Origin: Dasyornis broadbenti
Lineage: Eukaryota > Chordata > Aves > Passeriformes > Dasyornithidae
Length of the DNA: 64,000 nucleotides
NCBI GenBank assembly: GCA_013397935.1
Contig: VZRN01005827.1
Coordinates: 1,366,673 to 1,430,672, forward strand
Direction of reading: 5' to 3'
Position numbers and translations under genes: made by a program. How positions within the stretch are numbered: the first letter of the stretch is position 1; every line of letters starts with the position of its first letter. Positions 47,134 to 58,964 of this stretch are shown here, piece by piece. Under the pieces are notes generated by a model that was given only the letters and a program-made list of their open reading frames with translations, was not told the origin of the DNA and made no database searches.

Positions 47134-50100
47134 ATTTGCGGCTGGGGATGGGTATCGAGGGGTGGGTGCCCCCTGATCTGTGAGGCTTTGGGTGACAAAC
47201 TTTTCCCCTGTTCCCTTCTAGAACAAACTTCCTTTCTCCTTTCCTCATTATTCTCTCGACATCCCTGTCGTCCTGTGCACATCCAGGAGTAGAGCAGCTG
47301 ATGGGGATTATTTCTGCTCTCACCAGCAAATCCATCCCCATGCAGTTATTTAAAGCTGAAGCCAAAAAGCCAGCGGTGTCTGAGAACAGAATCTCTGCTA
47401 AGAAGTTTTAAGCAAACATTATTAGATATGACCTCTTATTTATGAGCGACTCTGCAAAGGGAAGTCTGTCACCCTCTCACTGCCTCAGCAAAGGCCTGTT
47501 TTCCCAGCCACAATATCCCCGGCAGCAATCAGTCTGATTGGAGTTTAGGGTGATGCAGTAAATACACCAAAGCTGAATTTAACCAGCAGAGAAGCAAATA
47601 ATAATAACTGGAGGCCTTTGGCCATAAAAATGCAGACGTTTACCTTGAATGTTGACTCAAACCATTTCAATTTTGTGCCAAATGAGGCTTGAAATGTATC
47701 ACCCCGTGTTCAGTGTCCAACCAATAAAAATTGCCTTAAATATTGCACCTTCCCGCTGGCAGTGCTGCAGAAGTGAAACAACTCTCTCTTGGTCGGGGTC
47801 CCCTGGAAGCCAGGCAATAATGATGGGGTTTGTTTGTTTATTTAGGGATCTCAGAGCAAACTGTGAATATTCACTGATGTTGGGGAGGCTTTTTGCCGTC
47901 ACCTGGGCTGCACTGCAAGGTAAAGCTTTGTCTTTCTGCTCTGACATCTCCAAAGCCGCAATTTGAGGTGGAAGGAGCAGGATATGGTGAAGGAGGAGCA
48001 CGGATAGGTAAAGGAAAGCAGCCAAAATCTTTATCTCTGCACTTTACTGAGCTTCCTGATTCATTAGCAGGCCTGATTATCCAGTTCCGTGGTTGTAATC
48101 CCTAATTAAACACCACTGCTGACAGCGTGTTTGTGCCAAGCTGAACATAAGTGGCCTCTTCTTAATAAATGTGTAAGTCTGATCTCTGCACTGTTAACAG
48201 AAAAATGAGAGCCCAAAGTTCTCGGAGAGTGGTAATTGCCAGAGGGACCTGCTTTTATTTCGCCCCCTTAAATGCACAGTCGATGACCATTAATGTTCAA
48301 CATCCTTTAAACTGTAATTCCTCCAATCAAAAGCTTGTTTTAAAAATGGAGGGGAGGCCTCTATCTGTGCCCATCAGGCAGCGGGGTGGTAATGAATCCA
48401 TCTGGAGGAGAGGCCAGGAGCTGGAGGTGCTGCCATTTGTTTTCAGCTCCCACCTCCTTCATGACCTTTCCATGGGGACCCAAGGGTGCTCGAGCAGGAG
48501 CTGATTCCTGACTGCACCGAGATGTTCTGCTGCCTCAACAGTGGCTTACAGGTGTTGGGTGCTGTTTGAGTTTCTGCTCCATTTTTGGGTCTGTGTTTGG
48601 GTGATCCACGCACCAAAACCATTTGTGGGAAGAAACGAGCATGTGGTAGGGGTGGGGTAATTTTTGTACATTACATTTTTGTAAATTACATTTGTTATTG
48701 ACTGGTTTGGCAGCAAACAGCTCTGAAATGGGTGAGACAGGGTCACAGCAGCTCCGGGAGGGCCCAGAGCTGACTGCAGGAGCTCAGGTGATTCCACCTC
48801 ACCCCCCACGTCCACACAGGAATGTTTTTAACCCTAAAACAAGAGCAGCTTCTTTACAGAGAGCAGCAGGATTTGCAGCTGGTGTGGGGATGTTTAGGGA
48901 TGACACAGGGCTAAAGCAGTGCTGCCTTTTTGGTTCCGAAAGGTGGGATGAGCCTGGAAGCTTCTGGCCAAAACTTTTGAGGCTGTGGAGAGGCTGAAAG
49001 ATGAGGGTGCACGTGTGGGTTCTTGGGAAGCGCTCAGGGAGCACAGCCATCCCTGCCTGCCCACATCTGCTCCTTCCCTGGCGCTTTGCAGCTCTCGTCT
49101 CTTCCGTATCTGCCGCCTTTCCCTTCCTGGGGAGCTGCGGCTGGGCAGGAGCGGAGCCCCTGGGTGCAGCAGGGCTTCTGCAGAGCCAACAGAGCGCTTC
49201 CTCTCCCCTTGCCGTGACCCTGCTCCTTTCAGCTCGCGGGGCTCCTCTTCCTGCCCAGCCCGGGGCGCTGGTTCAGCTGCAGAGGCTGCACTGGCAGATG
49301 GAGAGGCTGCCCCGGCGCTGGAGGCGCTGCTATAAATTCCTGTGCCCCCGGAGCTCGGTGCCACACAGGGAACGTCTCCTTCTGGCGCTCCAGGTCTGCC
49401 CTTGTGCTGCCTCCACGGCAAAAACCCGCTTTTGGGGCCAGGGGGACTCTCTGGGTTTTGCAGCCTGGTCTCAAGTGGGCTCGGGGAAGGGCCAATATCT
49501 GCAGCACCAGGGGCCACCCGGGCCTGTGCCCCCCAAATTCAGAGGGGTGCTGAGGGATGAGACCCCCCCGCCTGTTTGTTGGGCACTGAGTTTTCTTCTT
49601 TAAGGAGCCACGTGAGCCATCCCAAGCCTCCCCCCATCACCACCTTATCTTTTATATTTTATTTTCCCTGAGTAGATGTGAAGATCGCGCTTTTGTCAGC
49701 TTTCCTCCTGCTCAAAAAAAAACAGGGAAGAAGAATTTGAAAAGAATATTAAATTCAGAAAGGGTGCACAGAAGGGATGGGAACAAGTTTTCCTATCGCA
49801 CATCAGAGCCGCGTGTCCCACATTCCCCTCCTCGAGGCGGATCCTTTGCCTGGATTTCTTTACCTTTTTCTTTTCTTCTGTCATGACTCCTGCAATAATT
49901 AGTTACTCGCAACTGCGTGTGTGTAGTTTTAAAGGCAACTTTCATTTCAGCAGCATGGGTTCCCTTTGCCAGAGCTCTGCAGTGCCTCGTTCCCTTGAAG
50001 ATACGCAATCAGCACTTCTCCTGAACCCACTGATATACTTGGCCATCACTTAAATATCATTACAGGAAAGATTTCGACGAGATCACTGCACGTTAGACTT

Positions 50101-51618
50101 TAAAGTTTGACTTTAAAAGAATGTCTAGGCTTTGCTAAAAGGCATTAGTAATGGGATTCTCTATCTTTGAGCTTAATTTATTCTGAAGAGAAAAAGGCCA
50201 TTATCTTAAATCTTTTTTTCCCCTTTTCCTCCTCGTACAAAAAAGAAGAAAGGGAAAAGCAGCCTCTGAAGTCCAGCACTTACGGCAAACCCATTGTTTA
50301 ATTACTTGCTCTTTTCATCCTTTGGAGGGAGGCGAGCTGGGGGAGGTGGCAGCCAGCGGTGTTTTGGCGTCACGGCTCCTGTCGCTCCACAAACAATGCC
50401 AGGCTTGGGGTATTTTGCAGCCCGCCCTTCTCTCGGCCTGCGTTGCTCCAGGATCAGCGAGTTATGAGTTCCTTTTCTGTGAGAAAAGCAGAGTCATTCC
50501 TGTTATGCAGCGCTGCGGGCAAGTCCCGACTAAGCCAGAAGGACAGGCAGCAGAATCCTGGGATTTCTCAGTGTTGGTCACCAGCTGCAGGCTGGGAACC
50601 TTCCTCTGAAAGAGCTTGTGCCACACAGACCCTCCTTTGCAGAGCCCTCGCTGTGCCAAACACCAGAGCAGGAGCGAGCCCGTGGATGTGTTTTATGAGC
50701 GGTCACTGCTGGGAGCAGCTCTTGGCTTCTGGAGGATTTGATTTCCATCAATCCCATCAGAGCAGACAGAGTCGACAAACCTCCTGTTATTAGTGCTCAG
50801 CCAGCCTTGACATCTTTGGTGCATCCCAAGCCTGCATTGTGCTCGTGCATCAAAATGGAGCAAAAAGCCTTGCCTTGGGTTAAATTCCAGCAGAGGATAG
50901 GTCCAGCCTTGGGTTACAGCGTGCAGAGCTCTTGGATTAGGCCAGGAACAGAACCCAAACAGACCAAAACCCAAACAGCTTCCAGCAGAAGTCTTTTTTT
51001 AGCAAAACTGAGGAGCAAAACCCCAGGAAAGGTTCAATTCCAATTTTTCCAATTCAGAGGCAAATGCGGCTCCCTGGAGCGCAGGGCTGGGAGCCTCCAT
51101 TCACATCAGGGCTCTGAACATGGAATCTGAGCAGTGCTGGAGCAGGGGGGAGCAGAGGCTTTGCCCCGGGGCCGTGGGAGGTGATTGACTCCAGCTGTCC
51201 TTTCCCGTTTCTCTGGAATTGGTTTGTGCTCTCTGGGTGCAGGCAGGGCTCCATCCCTCGGAGCTGCAGCTGCTGGAGCCAGAGTTACCCGACGAGCTGA
51301 GGATCAATTATTCATTAGAGACCTGGTAATGATGAGAATTAAATGAGCTTTTGCTGAAGTGTGCCGTGCTTCTGTTCACCTCCACGCGGAAGCTGCTCCG
51401 AAGAGCACCAACATCTGCACGGATAATCCATCTCCTGGCAAGCACATGGATCCCGTGTTTGCAGACGGGAGGGCTCTCCTGCTGCCTCTCCCAGGACAGG
51501 GAGCTCTGCACGCAGCAGGGAGGGCTGGGGTGGTTTCCATGGCTGGGATGTGCACATCAGCTCTGGGCTGCAGGCCTGGGGCCGTGGAGGCAGCGAGGTT
51601 GTTAAAGTTCTTTTCTCG
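47134..51618. other. Long unique stretch with AT-rich islands
   Basis: No exon, RNA gene or mobile element could be supported. AT-rich blocks at 47340-47760, 48030-48350 and 50000-50310 look like candidate conserved elements. 49050-49350 is GC-rich. Confidence 0.5.
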
Positions 51619-51735
51619 CTTCCCTCCCTTCTGGTTTGAGGCAGTTTCCCATCATGGGAATGCTGGGAGAGCCTGGAGAAGCAAAGGCTCTGGGGAGAGC
51701 TTCGAGCCCCTTCCAGGGCCCAGGGCTCAGCCTTC
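51619..51735 (+). mobile_element. CR1-related fragment, sense
   Basis: GGGAGAGCCTGGAGAAGCAA and GGCTCTGGGGAGAGCTTCGA resemble the CR1 block around TTCAGCCTGGAGAAGAGAAG. The preceding 45 bp (CTGGTTTGAGGCAGTTTCCC) is shared with 55383-55431, so the two copies have a common source beyond the usual CR1 block. Confidence 0.6.
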
Positions 51736-51925
51736 TTCCAAGAGGTCAGGACTTTGCCATGGAGCAGTGGACACCTGTGGATGCTCCAGCTGCTCCTGTA
51801 GGGAGCTGCCAGCTTTTGGCAAAGCTGCAAAATGGTGTTTGTGCTGCACCACTGCCCGGGGAGCCCCAGAGCCGGCCTGGGTGGTTTGAGCACCTTTTGT
51901 GCTGGTGTTTGTGTATTGTTCCTTC

Positions 51926-52380
51926 AGAGAATCCCAGAATCACTGAGGTTGGAAAAGACCTCTGAGACCTTCGAGCCCAAGCTGTGCCCGATCCCCACCT
52001 TCTCCCCAGCCCAGAGCACTCAGTGCCACGTCCAGGCCTTCCTTGGACACCTCCAGGGGTGGGGACTCCAAACCTCCCTGGGCAGCCCCTGCCAGGGACT
52101 GACCAACCATTGCATGAAGAAGTTATTCCTGGTGTCCAACCTGAGCCTCCCCTGGCCCAGCCTGAGGCCGTTCCCTCTCCTCCTGTCCCTGTTCCCTGGG
52201 CCCAGAGTCCAATCCCCTCTGGCTGCCCCCTCCTGTCAGGAGCTGTGCAGAGCCACAAGGTTCCCCCTGAGCCTCCTTTGCTCCAGGCTGAGCCCTTTCC
52301 CAGCTCCCTCAGCCTCTCCTCATCATAGCACTGGCTCTCCAGACCCTTCCCCGAGTTCATTGCCCTCTTGTCTGCCCCTT
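51926..52380 (-). mobile_element. CR1 LINE 3' region, about 455 bp, antisense
   Basis: In reverse it shows the terminal CAGAGAATCCCAGAATCACT, GGTTGGAAAAGACCTCTGAG, TGCCACGTCCAGGCCTTCCT, GTCCAACCTGAGCCTCCCCT and the CTCCCTCAGCCTCTCCTCAT block. It is the same subfamily as 30921 and 58965, and carries their shared 20-nt string in reverse at 52221-52240. No intact frame remains. Confidence 0.93.
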
Positions 52381-55300
52381 TAGTGTTGGAGCCGAGCCAC
52401 CTTTGGCATTTGCTTGTCCCAGGCCTGCATGGTTTTGAACAAAGCTGTGACTTCGGCCATGACCCGAGGCTGTCACTTGAGCCATCCGAGGCTTCCAGTG
52501 CTTTGGATGTTTTCTCATGAGTTTGGTCTTAAGCTGGACTTAAACCTTGGTCTCCAGAGTCCAGCCTCAGTCTTCTGACTCAAACAAGTGTCCCTGGGCC
52601 TCTGTAGCAAAATCTTTAATTTCTGCAACCTGCAGAGATCAATGCAGGGTCCCCAGGACAGCCCAGTCCAGTGGTTAAATCTGGACTGCATCTGTCCAAC
52701 CTTTCCTTGTTAGAATCCCTGCAATTCCGCTCCTCCCCACGGCACTTCCCTATTGCAATGCAGTTCTTGCAGGTTGATTTATTTTTTCCAAGGCACTTTG
52801 CAAACATTAAGTGTTACATAAATCTTGGGTATTATTATCCACAAGATGCATTGATTTGCAGAGTGTGGTCTCATTGTCTGGATTTCTTTTTTCCCTTAAA
52901 AATTTCAATCCATTAGGAAGAAGGGGGAGGATGGGGGGAGCCCCACAGGTCTTGTACGAGACCGAACAGTTCCATAAACACAGAGCTGAAAGTGGCTGAT
53001 CAATGAGAAGGCAAACGGGGCCAATTGTGCATCAGCTCCTGCCTCCAGTTCCAGTTTGCACTGGGGACTCTGGGCTTGCTGGGATCGATGCATGAGCGTG
53101 GGGAGCAGCTCTCACTGCAGTGGGACATTTTCCCACTTTTCCCTTAATTCCATGCCCCCTGTGTGACTCTGCTGCGCTCGGCTGCCCTCGGTTATCGAAA
53201 GGAGCAGCTCAGGTGTCCTTGGGAAAATGCAATGCTCCCAGCAGTGGTGTCTGTGCTGCTGTGGCACTGGTATCTCTCTGGGGACAGGGAAATACACTCC
53301 AGCATTTTGGGGGTTCTGGAGGCGGCCATGGGGAATAAATCACGGGGGAGCGGTGGTGGAGAGCAGGGCTGCTCCTGCAGCTCCTCGATGATGCTGTAAT
53401 TTCCTTTATCAGGAGCAGCAGGACAGGAGAGATAACGGAATGCTTTCTGTTAGGGTGGGGGCTGACAAACGTGGCGGGTTATTTTTTGGCTGAGTGACAC
53501 TGTAATGGCCAGCGTTGTGTTCTTCTCCATTTTCACTGGGAAAGCTAAGATGGAGTAAGCAGGGACTATCTGTCTTTTCGGCATGGAAAGGTGTCCCCTC
53601 CCCAGCTCCAATCAATCATCACTCTCCAGGAGTCATGGATTTACAGACAGCACCAAGCCACCTGCTCGCTGCATCCCCAGCTTGTTTTCTTTATGTGAGA
53701 AACTCCGAATTCTGCATTAGTGGGAGGCAGAAGGAGGCAGGGCAGTTGTGACCAGGGAGTTGCACCTCCCTTGACCTGCTCCCCTGTCTTGTATTCCCCT
53801 CTCACTGCTCACGTCTGGGCTGAGACGAAGCAAACTTCTCTCATAGTCTGTAAAATCCTAAATTTTGGAGTCAATGAGATGGGAATTGCTGATCCTGGGT
53901 GGAACAGGTCTTACCAGTGCTCCCTCATTTGGTGTTAATGGTTCAAGTGTTGCATTTTTCTTGGAGCAGAGTCATGTCCATCCTCTTGATTTTCACTGCA
54001 GAGGGGATGTGTGGTGATTGCAACAGGCTTTGAGTATCTCTGCCCTGGGTTCTCCCGCATGTGGCAAGCACTTGAATTTTGCCGTGGTGCACCAGTTTCC
54101 CAGACTCGGAGAAGTGCAGAAGCTCTTCCTTTCCAGGGAGCCAAGGAGCCATGCAGGGTTGGATTTTGTTTACTGGATGGGGTTCATGTTAGCAGAAGCG
54201 CTTTGAGATTCCGGGCAGACGGACCCAGCAGAAGTGTGAAGCGCTGTTGTTCTCCTCCAGTGACAGGATGTGAAAGCTGAAGCTGCACTTGTAACAAACT
54301 TCCCCCAAATCTGAAGTGTGCCAAGGTTTCCGAGCTGCTCTGCCTCTGCTCTTGAGAAGAGTGGCCCTTGTGAGGCAGTGGATTACAGCAGGGACTTGCG
54401 CTGGGAGCGGGATGTGTCTCCTGCAGAACGCGCTCATTGTCCCAACCGCAGTTTGGTATTTGCCATAAGCCACGCGCTCTTATGAAAAACCATTTGCAAG
54501 ATAAGTAAAGGAAAATGTAATCCCTGAGTGGAATGAAAGGTGCTTTGAAATGAATGGGGGATAATCCTTTTGTTGTCTGTTACAAATGCACTTTATTTCT
54601 GCATTATCTGAGCATGAGAATAGACTGTTCTCTCAACCAGCAAATCCACTGCAGCACCCTCTCCTCGGCGCTCAGACCCCAGTGCAGCGACAGAGCCGCC
54701 TCTGAACTCCCTCAGCTCGGCGGGTTGCAAAAAGGGCTCTTTTGAATTTCAAAATCCTGCTGCCGTGATTATTTTGGCGTTTGCAGTGCGCAGAGTCTTG
54801 GCTTAAGTCACGCTAAAGATGCGGGTTGGGATGCAGGAAGCAGTCTGAGGGATTGAGCTGCCTACCTGCCCCTGCCTTCCTATCCAAACGGGCAGGCAAA
54901 TCTGCCTAAATTGCTTCAAAAATCACAAAGCCTCTGCTCCAGGGACTTGTAGTCGGGGTCGAAGGATTTCTTCCATCTGCTTTCAGTGAGTTTTATTTCA
55001 CTGACAAATTTCTCTCAGCAAGTTCAAGCCCGTTGATTTATGCCAGGAGATGCCCCCGGCTTCTGCTGGACTTTGTGACCCCTGTGGCAACAGCCAGGCC
55101 GGATCCATCCGGCCACTCCAGCAGAGAGGAATGCTCAGAGCCTAAAGACCAAATGCTGCAGAGCCTGGAATGGCAGCAGCTCTCTCCAGATAATGTTAAA
55201 GTGCTTTAGTTACTGCAGGCATTGATTCTCAGGGCCTGGAAAATGCATCCCAGCATGCCTTCTCCTTGGATTTTTAGTGAGTGGCCAAAGTTCAGGAGAT

Positions 55301-55382
55301 AAGTCATGAGTCATTTGTTCACTCTGATTTTTTTGTCTGCCATACCCAGCCTCCAGCCAGAGATTCGAAACTTCTTTACACT
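52381..55382. other. Unique non-coding sequence
   Basis: No gene or element was recognised. The stretch is moderately AT-rich in places (54470-54620). Confidence 0.5.
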
Positions 55383-55796
55383 CTTCCCTGTTTCCTGGTT
55401 TGATGCAGTTCCCGTCATGGAAATGCTGGAAGAACGGGGGGTGTCCACCCTGGAGAGGAGAAGGATCCAAGGAGCCCCTTCCAGGGCCTAAAGAGGCTCT
55501 GGAGAGGGACTGGGGACAAGGCATGGAGGGACAGGACACAGGGAATGGCTTCCCAGTGCCAGAGGGCAGGGCTGGATGGGATCTTGGGAAGGAATTGTTC
55601 CCTGGGAGGGTGGGGAGGCCCTGGCCCAGGGTGCCCAGAGCAGCTGTGGCTGCCCCTGGATCCCTGGCAGTGCCCAAGGCCAGGCTGGACAGGGCTGGGA
55701 GCAGCCTGGGACAGTGGAAGGTGTCCCTGCCATGGCAGGGGTGGCACTGGATGGGCTTTAGGGTCCCTTCCGACCCCAACCATTCTGAGATTCTGT
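55383..55796 (+). mobile_element. CR1 LINE 3' region, sense, young subfamily
   Basis: CACCCTGGAGAGGAGAAGGA, CTTGGGAAGGAATTGTTCCC, GGCCCAGGGTGCCCAGAGCA, AAGGCCAGGCTGGACAGGGC and a terminal CCCAACCATTCTGAGATTCT mark a CR1 3' end. From about 55555 it is close to 95% identical by eye to 61352-61535. Confidence 0.93.
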
Positions 55797-56099
55797 TTCC
55801 GTTCTGTACTCAAGACAGGATGCAAATTTTCGTTTTGGTTTTGCTTGAGGGAAGCCCTTGGAAGCGAGGGCTGTCCTGGACCGAGTTGTTGCCCATCTTG
55901 CAGGCTGGGCAGTGCCTTTTCCTGGGTGAATTCCCAGCTGGAGCTCTCTGCTCCAAACCATGAGACCCCTGCAGGATCCCATCAGAGCTCAGATGTGCAG
56001 GGGCAATCCCAGCTTCCCCTAACCAACGAGGGAGCCTGGGGTTCCCATCATTCCCACAGCCCATGGCATGGATGGTTTCAGTCTTGGAATAATCTGGTC

Positions 56100-56225
56100 G
56101 CTTTTAGTAAAACAATTAAAGCTCTTATAATTTTTCTTTGCAAGCAGAGTAATTAGAGGAGAATAGGAAATTAATTAAAAAGCTAATTATAAAGCCCATG
56201 AATGTTGTTTTCAAATTTTTAAATG
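56100..56225. promoter_or_regulatory. AT-rich island with homeodomain-type sites
   Basis: TAATTAG at 56150-56156, TTAATTAA at 56171-56178 and CTAATTAT at 56183-56190 lie within 41 bp. Such spacing of TAAT cores is typical of developmental enhancers bound by homeodomain proteins. This is inference from motifs. Confidence 0.3.
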
Positions 56226-56699
56226 AATTTACTTTTGCTAAATGCCACCATTTCCAGTTTTTTTTCAGCTCTGGTGGTGGCTGTGGGTTGGGAAACAGAG
56301 GGAATCAAAGTGTGGGTTCCTGACGTGGCGTGGCGCCGTGCTGGCTCCTAAGGAGATTAGGACACAGATGATGGGAAAGACACAGGAGCAGCACTAAGCT
56401 GCCTGTAAGCCTGTTGTCTTCCAGCTTTTTCCATTACGAGGCACAAAGGAAATTCAGGTTTTCTGCCTCCTGGAGTCTCATGCCACCCTAATCTCAAACT
56501 AATCCCTTCAAACAAGCATTTCCCTGCCCTTGGAGCAGGTTTGCCATGGGGTCTTGCTTTCTTGGGAGCCACGAAACGCTGCAATTAATCGGGGTGCTTA
56601 GGTGGCTTCTTCAAGACCACATTAGGCTGAGCAGCAATTTAAAGCAAGTGTCCACTGGTAAATGGTGAGAACCACCCAGGGAAAAGCCGGGATGTTCCC

Positions 56700-56880
56700 G
56701 TGCATAGCAAACGATTCATTAGCATCCGAGCGATTACGCGGAATACCAAAATGACCTTGCAGTCATTAGGAGCGAGGTGTGTTATGACTTAAGTTTAGAG
56801 GGACTTGCATTACAATGTAACATCTAATTAGTGTTACCTCTGCTAATTGCTACATATTGCTGAGGTATATAAAAATAAAT
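56700..56880. promoter_or_regulatory. Candidate conserved element with TATA-like string
   Basis: CATTAGCAT near 56718, a near-palindrome ATTACAATGTAA (56809-56820), the palindrome CTAATTAG (56824-56831), CTAATTG (56843-56849) and a TATATAAAAA string at 56866-56875 lie together, followed by abruptly GC-rich sequence. It could be an enhancer or an unannotated TATA promoter reading to the right. No transcript evidence is available. Confidence 0.3.
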
Positions 56881-57241
56881 GCCTGAGCGATGCCGGGGCC
56901 AGCGGTGCCGAGGCTGCGCCCGCGTTGGAGCAGGGGGAGAAGTTTCCTGCCATAATGAGCAGCAGCAGCTTGGTTCCCTCCGCTGGCAGCTTGTTAATGT
57001 GGCTCGTGTTGTCTGCGGAATGTGAAGGGGTTTTTGTGTGGGGTTGTGACTGCTGGGTACCCCAGGGCCCTTTGTGAGGCAGGTTCCTGGTGCTGGAGTC
57101 TGGGTGAACCCAGGGAGAGCTGGGGGCAATTCCAGGGGAATTCCTCTGGTGCTGGTGGCTCTGCCAAAAAGGTGCTCCTGGCATGAGGCTGCAGTCACGG
57201 GTTTGGGGTCAGGGCCTTCACCTGTGCTGCCAAAAACAAAT

Positions 57242-57314
57242 CACAGAATCTTAGAATCGTTTGAGTTGGAAAATATTCCAAGATCAAGTCCAACCATCAA
57301 CCCAGTGCCACCAT
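57242..57314 (-). mobile_element. Older CR1, 3' terminal part, antisense (split)
   Basis: CACAGAATCTTAGAATCGTT, TGAGTTGGAAAATATTCCAA and TCCAACCATCAACCCAGTGC are the reverse-complemented terminus. The continuation of the same element reappears at 57610 after an inserted CR1. Confidence 0.88.
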
Positions 57315-57609
57315 CATGGGAGAGGCCTCTGCTCCCAGGGAACAAGCACAGGGTGAGAGGAAACACAGCCTCAGGCTGGGCCAGGGGAGGCTCGGGTTGG
57401 ACACCAGCAGGAATTTCTCCATGGAAAGGGTGCTCAGGCCTTGGCAGGGGCTGCCCAGGGAGCTTTGGAGTCCCCATCCCTGCAGGTGTCCCAGGAAGGC
57501 CTGGATGTGGCACTCAGAGCTCTGGGCTGGGGACAAGGTGGGGTTTGGGCACGGGTCGGACTCCATGATCCTGGAGGTCTTTTCCTACCTCAGTAATTCT
57601 GTAATTCTC
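57315..57609 (+). mobile_element. CR1 LINE inserted into an older CR1
   Basis: CTGCTCCCAGGGAACAAGCA, CCTCAGGCTGGGCCAGGGGA, TGGATGTGGCACTCAGAGCT and GGAGGTCTTTTCCTACCTCA then TAATTCTGTAATTCT form a complete sense CR1 3' region. It sits exactly between the two halves of an antisense CR1, so it is the younger insertion. It is related to the copies at 30921 and 58965. Confidence 0.88.
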
Positions 57610-57775
57610 TGTTCACCACTAAACCATGGCCTCAGGTGCCACCTCCAGCTGTTCTTGGAGCACTTTTAGTTTTGGTGACTCCACCACTGCCCTGGGCAGT
57701 CTGAGCCAGTGCTTTCCATGAAGAAACACTCCCTAATACCGAATCGAAACCTTCCCTGGTGCAACTCATAAAAAG
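57610..57775 (-). mobile_element. Older CR1, interior part, antisense (split)
   Basis: TTCACCACTAAACCATGGCC, GGTGCCACCTCCAGCTGTTC, GACTCCACCACTGCCCTGGG and ACACTCCCTAATACCGAATC continue the antisense CR1 interrupted at 57314. Confidence 0.88.
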
Positions 57776-58964
57776 GACAGAAAAGGAAGAAATAAAGGGA
57801 AAATAAAGACAAATGCTGAGGCTTTTATCCCCAAGCACTCGTGAGTCCTCTCCTCAAAGTTAAACTTTTGGGAGATCAGTCTCTATGGATAAGCTAAGAA
57901 TAAGGGATGGGATGACCAAGGAATAATCCCTGCAGGCAGCTGTGCTCTGGGTGTTTTCATGTTTACAGGTGATCAAAAACTCTCTTAATAAAGAGAATGG
58001 TTCTGTGTTCATCCTGCCTTGCTGATGAGTGGCACATGCACAGGAAGGCAGGCTTGGGATTCAGGGAGCAGACCAAGGGTGATGGTGTCAGGAACAGCGC
58101 TGGTGCGACCAGGGCAGTTTTCTTTCTAATGTAACTACAAGTGAAGGGGTGGAAAGCCACTGGGAATGTTAAAAACAGAACTGTGCCTGTCTGAATTCCT
58201 GGCTTCTGAACACTTTCGCTTCTCAGCTTCACAACACTCCAGTTTCCCAGCTGCCTGCGTGAAGTTTTTAGAGGGTTTTTTTATTGTTTGTTTGTGGTTT
58301 GTTTTGGTTTTGTTTTATTTTCAACAACCGAGTTAGGAGAAATGGACCTGCTGCTAACTAAAGTGATATCTTTGTTCCGTGTGGTCTTTAGTCCTAAGAT
58401 CATCATCAGAGCCAGACAGTGATATTTTGATATCCTAGACAATGTTGTTTTTGATATCTGGAGGGAAGTTACAAAGCAGGGAAGGACGGTAGGGCTGGCA
58501 GTTTTATAATCGCTCTGTCTAATGTGCAGTATCATGGGACACCTCTCAGATGTCTCCACGGTGGCTTCTGTGTGCTTCAAACACGTGTGCTCTTAACTGC
58601 AGAAACCAGCTCCTGAATTAATGACTGCGGCTTCAAAGGGCCCTCCCCCTCCCCGAGCTGGAGATCTGAGGGCCATCTCCAAGTGGGTGACATGCCTTTG
58701 AAAATTATGCAACGCAAACAATAAACCTCATTAGAGAAAGTCAGCACAAGCAGCTCGGCAAGCCAGTGTGGGGAACGGACACGGTGGGGACACGATCCAG
58801 GGTCTCTGTCCAGGGCCAGGCAGCGCCAGAAACTCCGTGTGTGAGGGCAAAGAGCAGCTGAGTCGCAGGTGAAGCGCCAAGTCCTGCCCGTGGTCACACC
58901 AGCCCTCTGCAGAGCCCCAGGTTGCGGTGGAGTGGCTGGAAAGTGCCCGGTGGGAAAGGACAAG
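57776..58964. other. Unique, partly AT-rich sequence
   Basis: No gene was identified. 58260-58320 is T/G-rich low-complexity sequence. Confidence 0.5.

Larger units (their letters stand above)
55797..57241. other. Unique sequence with two AT-rich islands
   Basis: No gene is seen. The islands at 56100-56225 and 56700-56880 are described separately. Confidence 0.5.
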
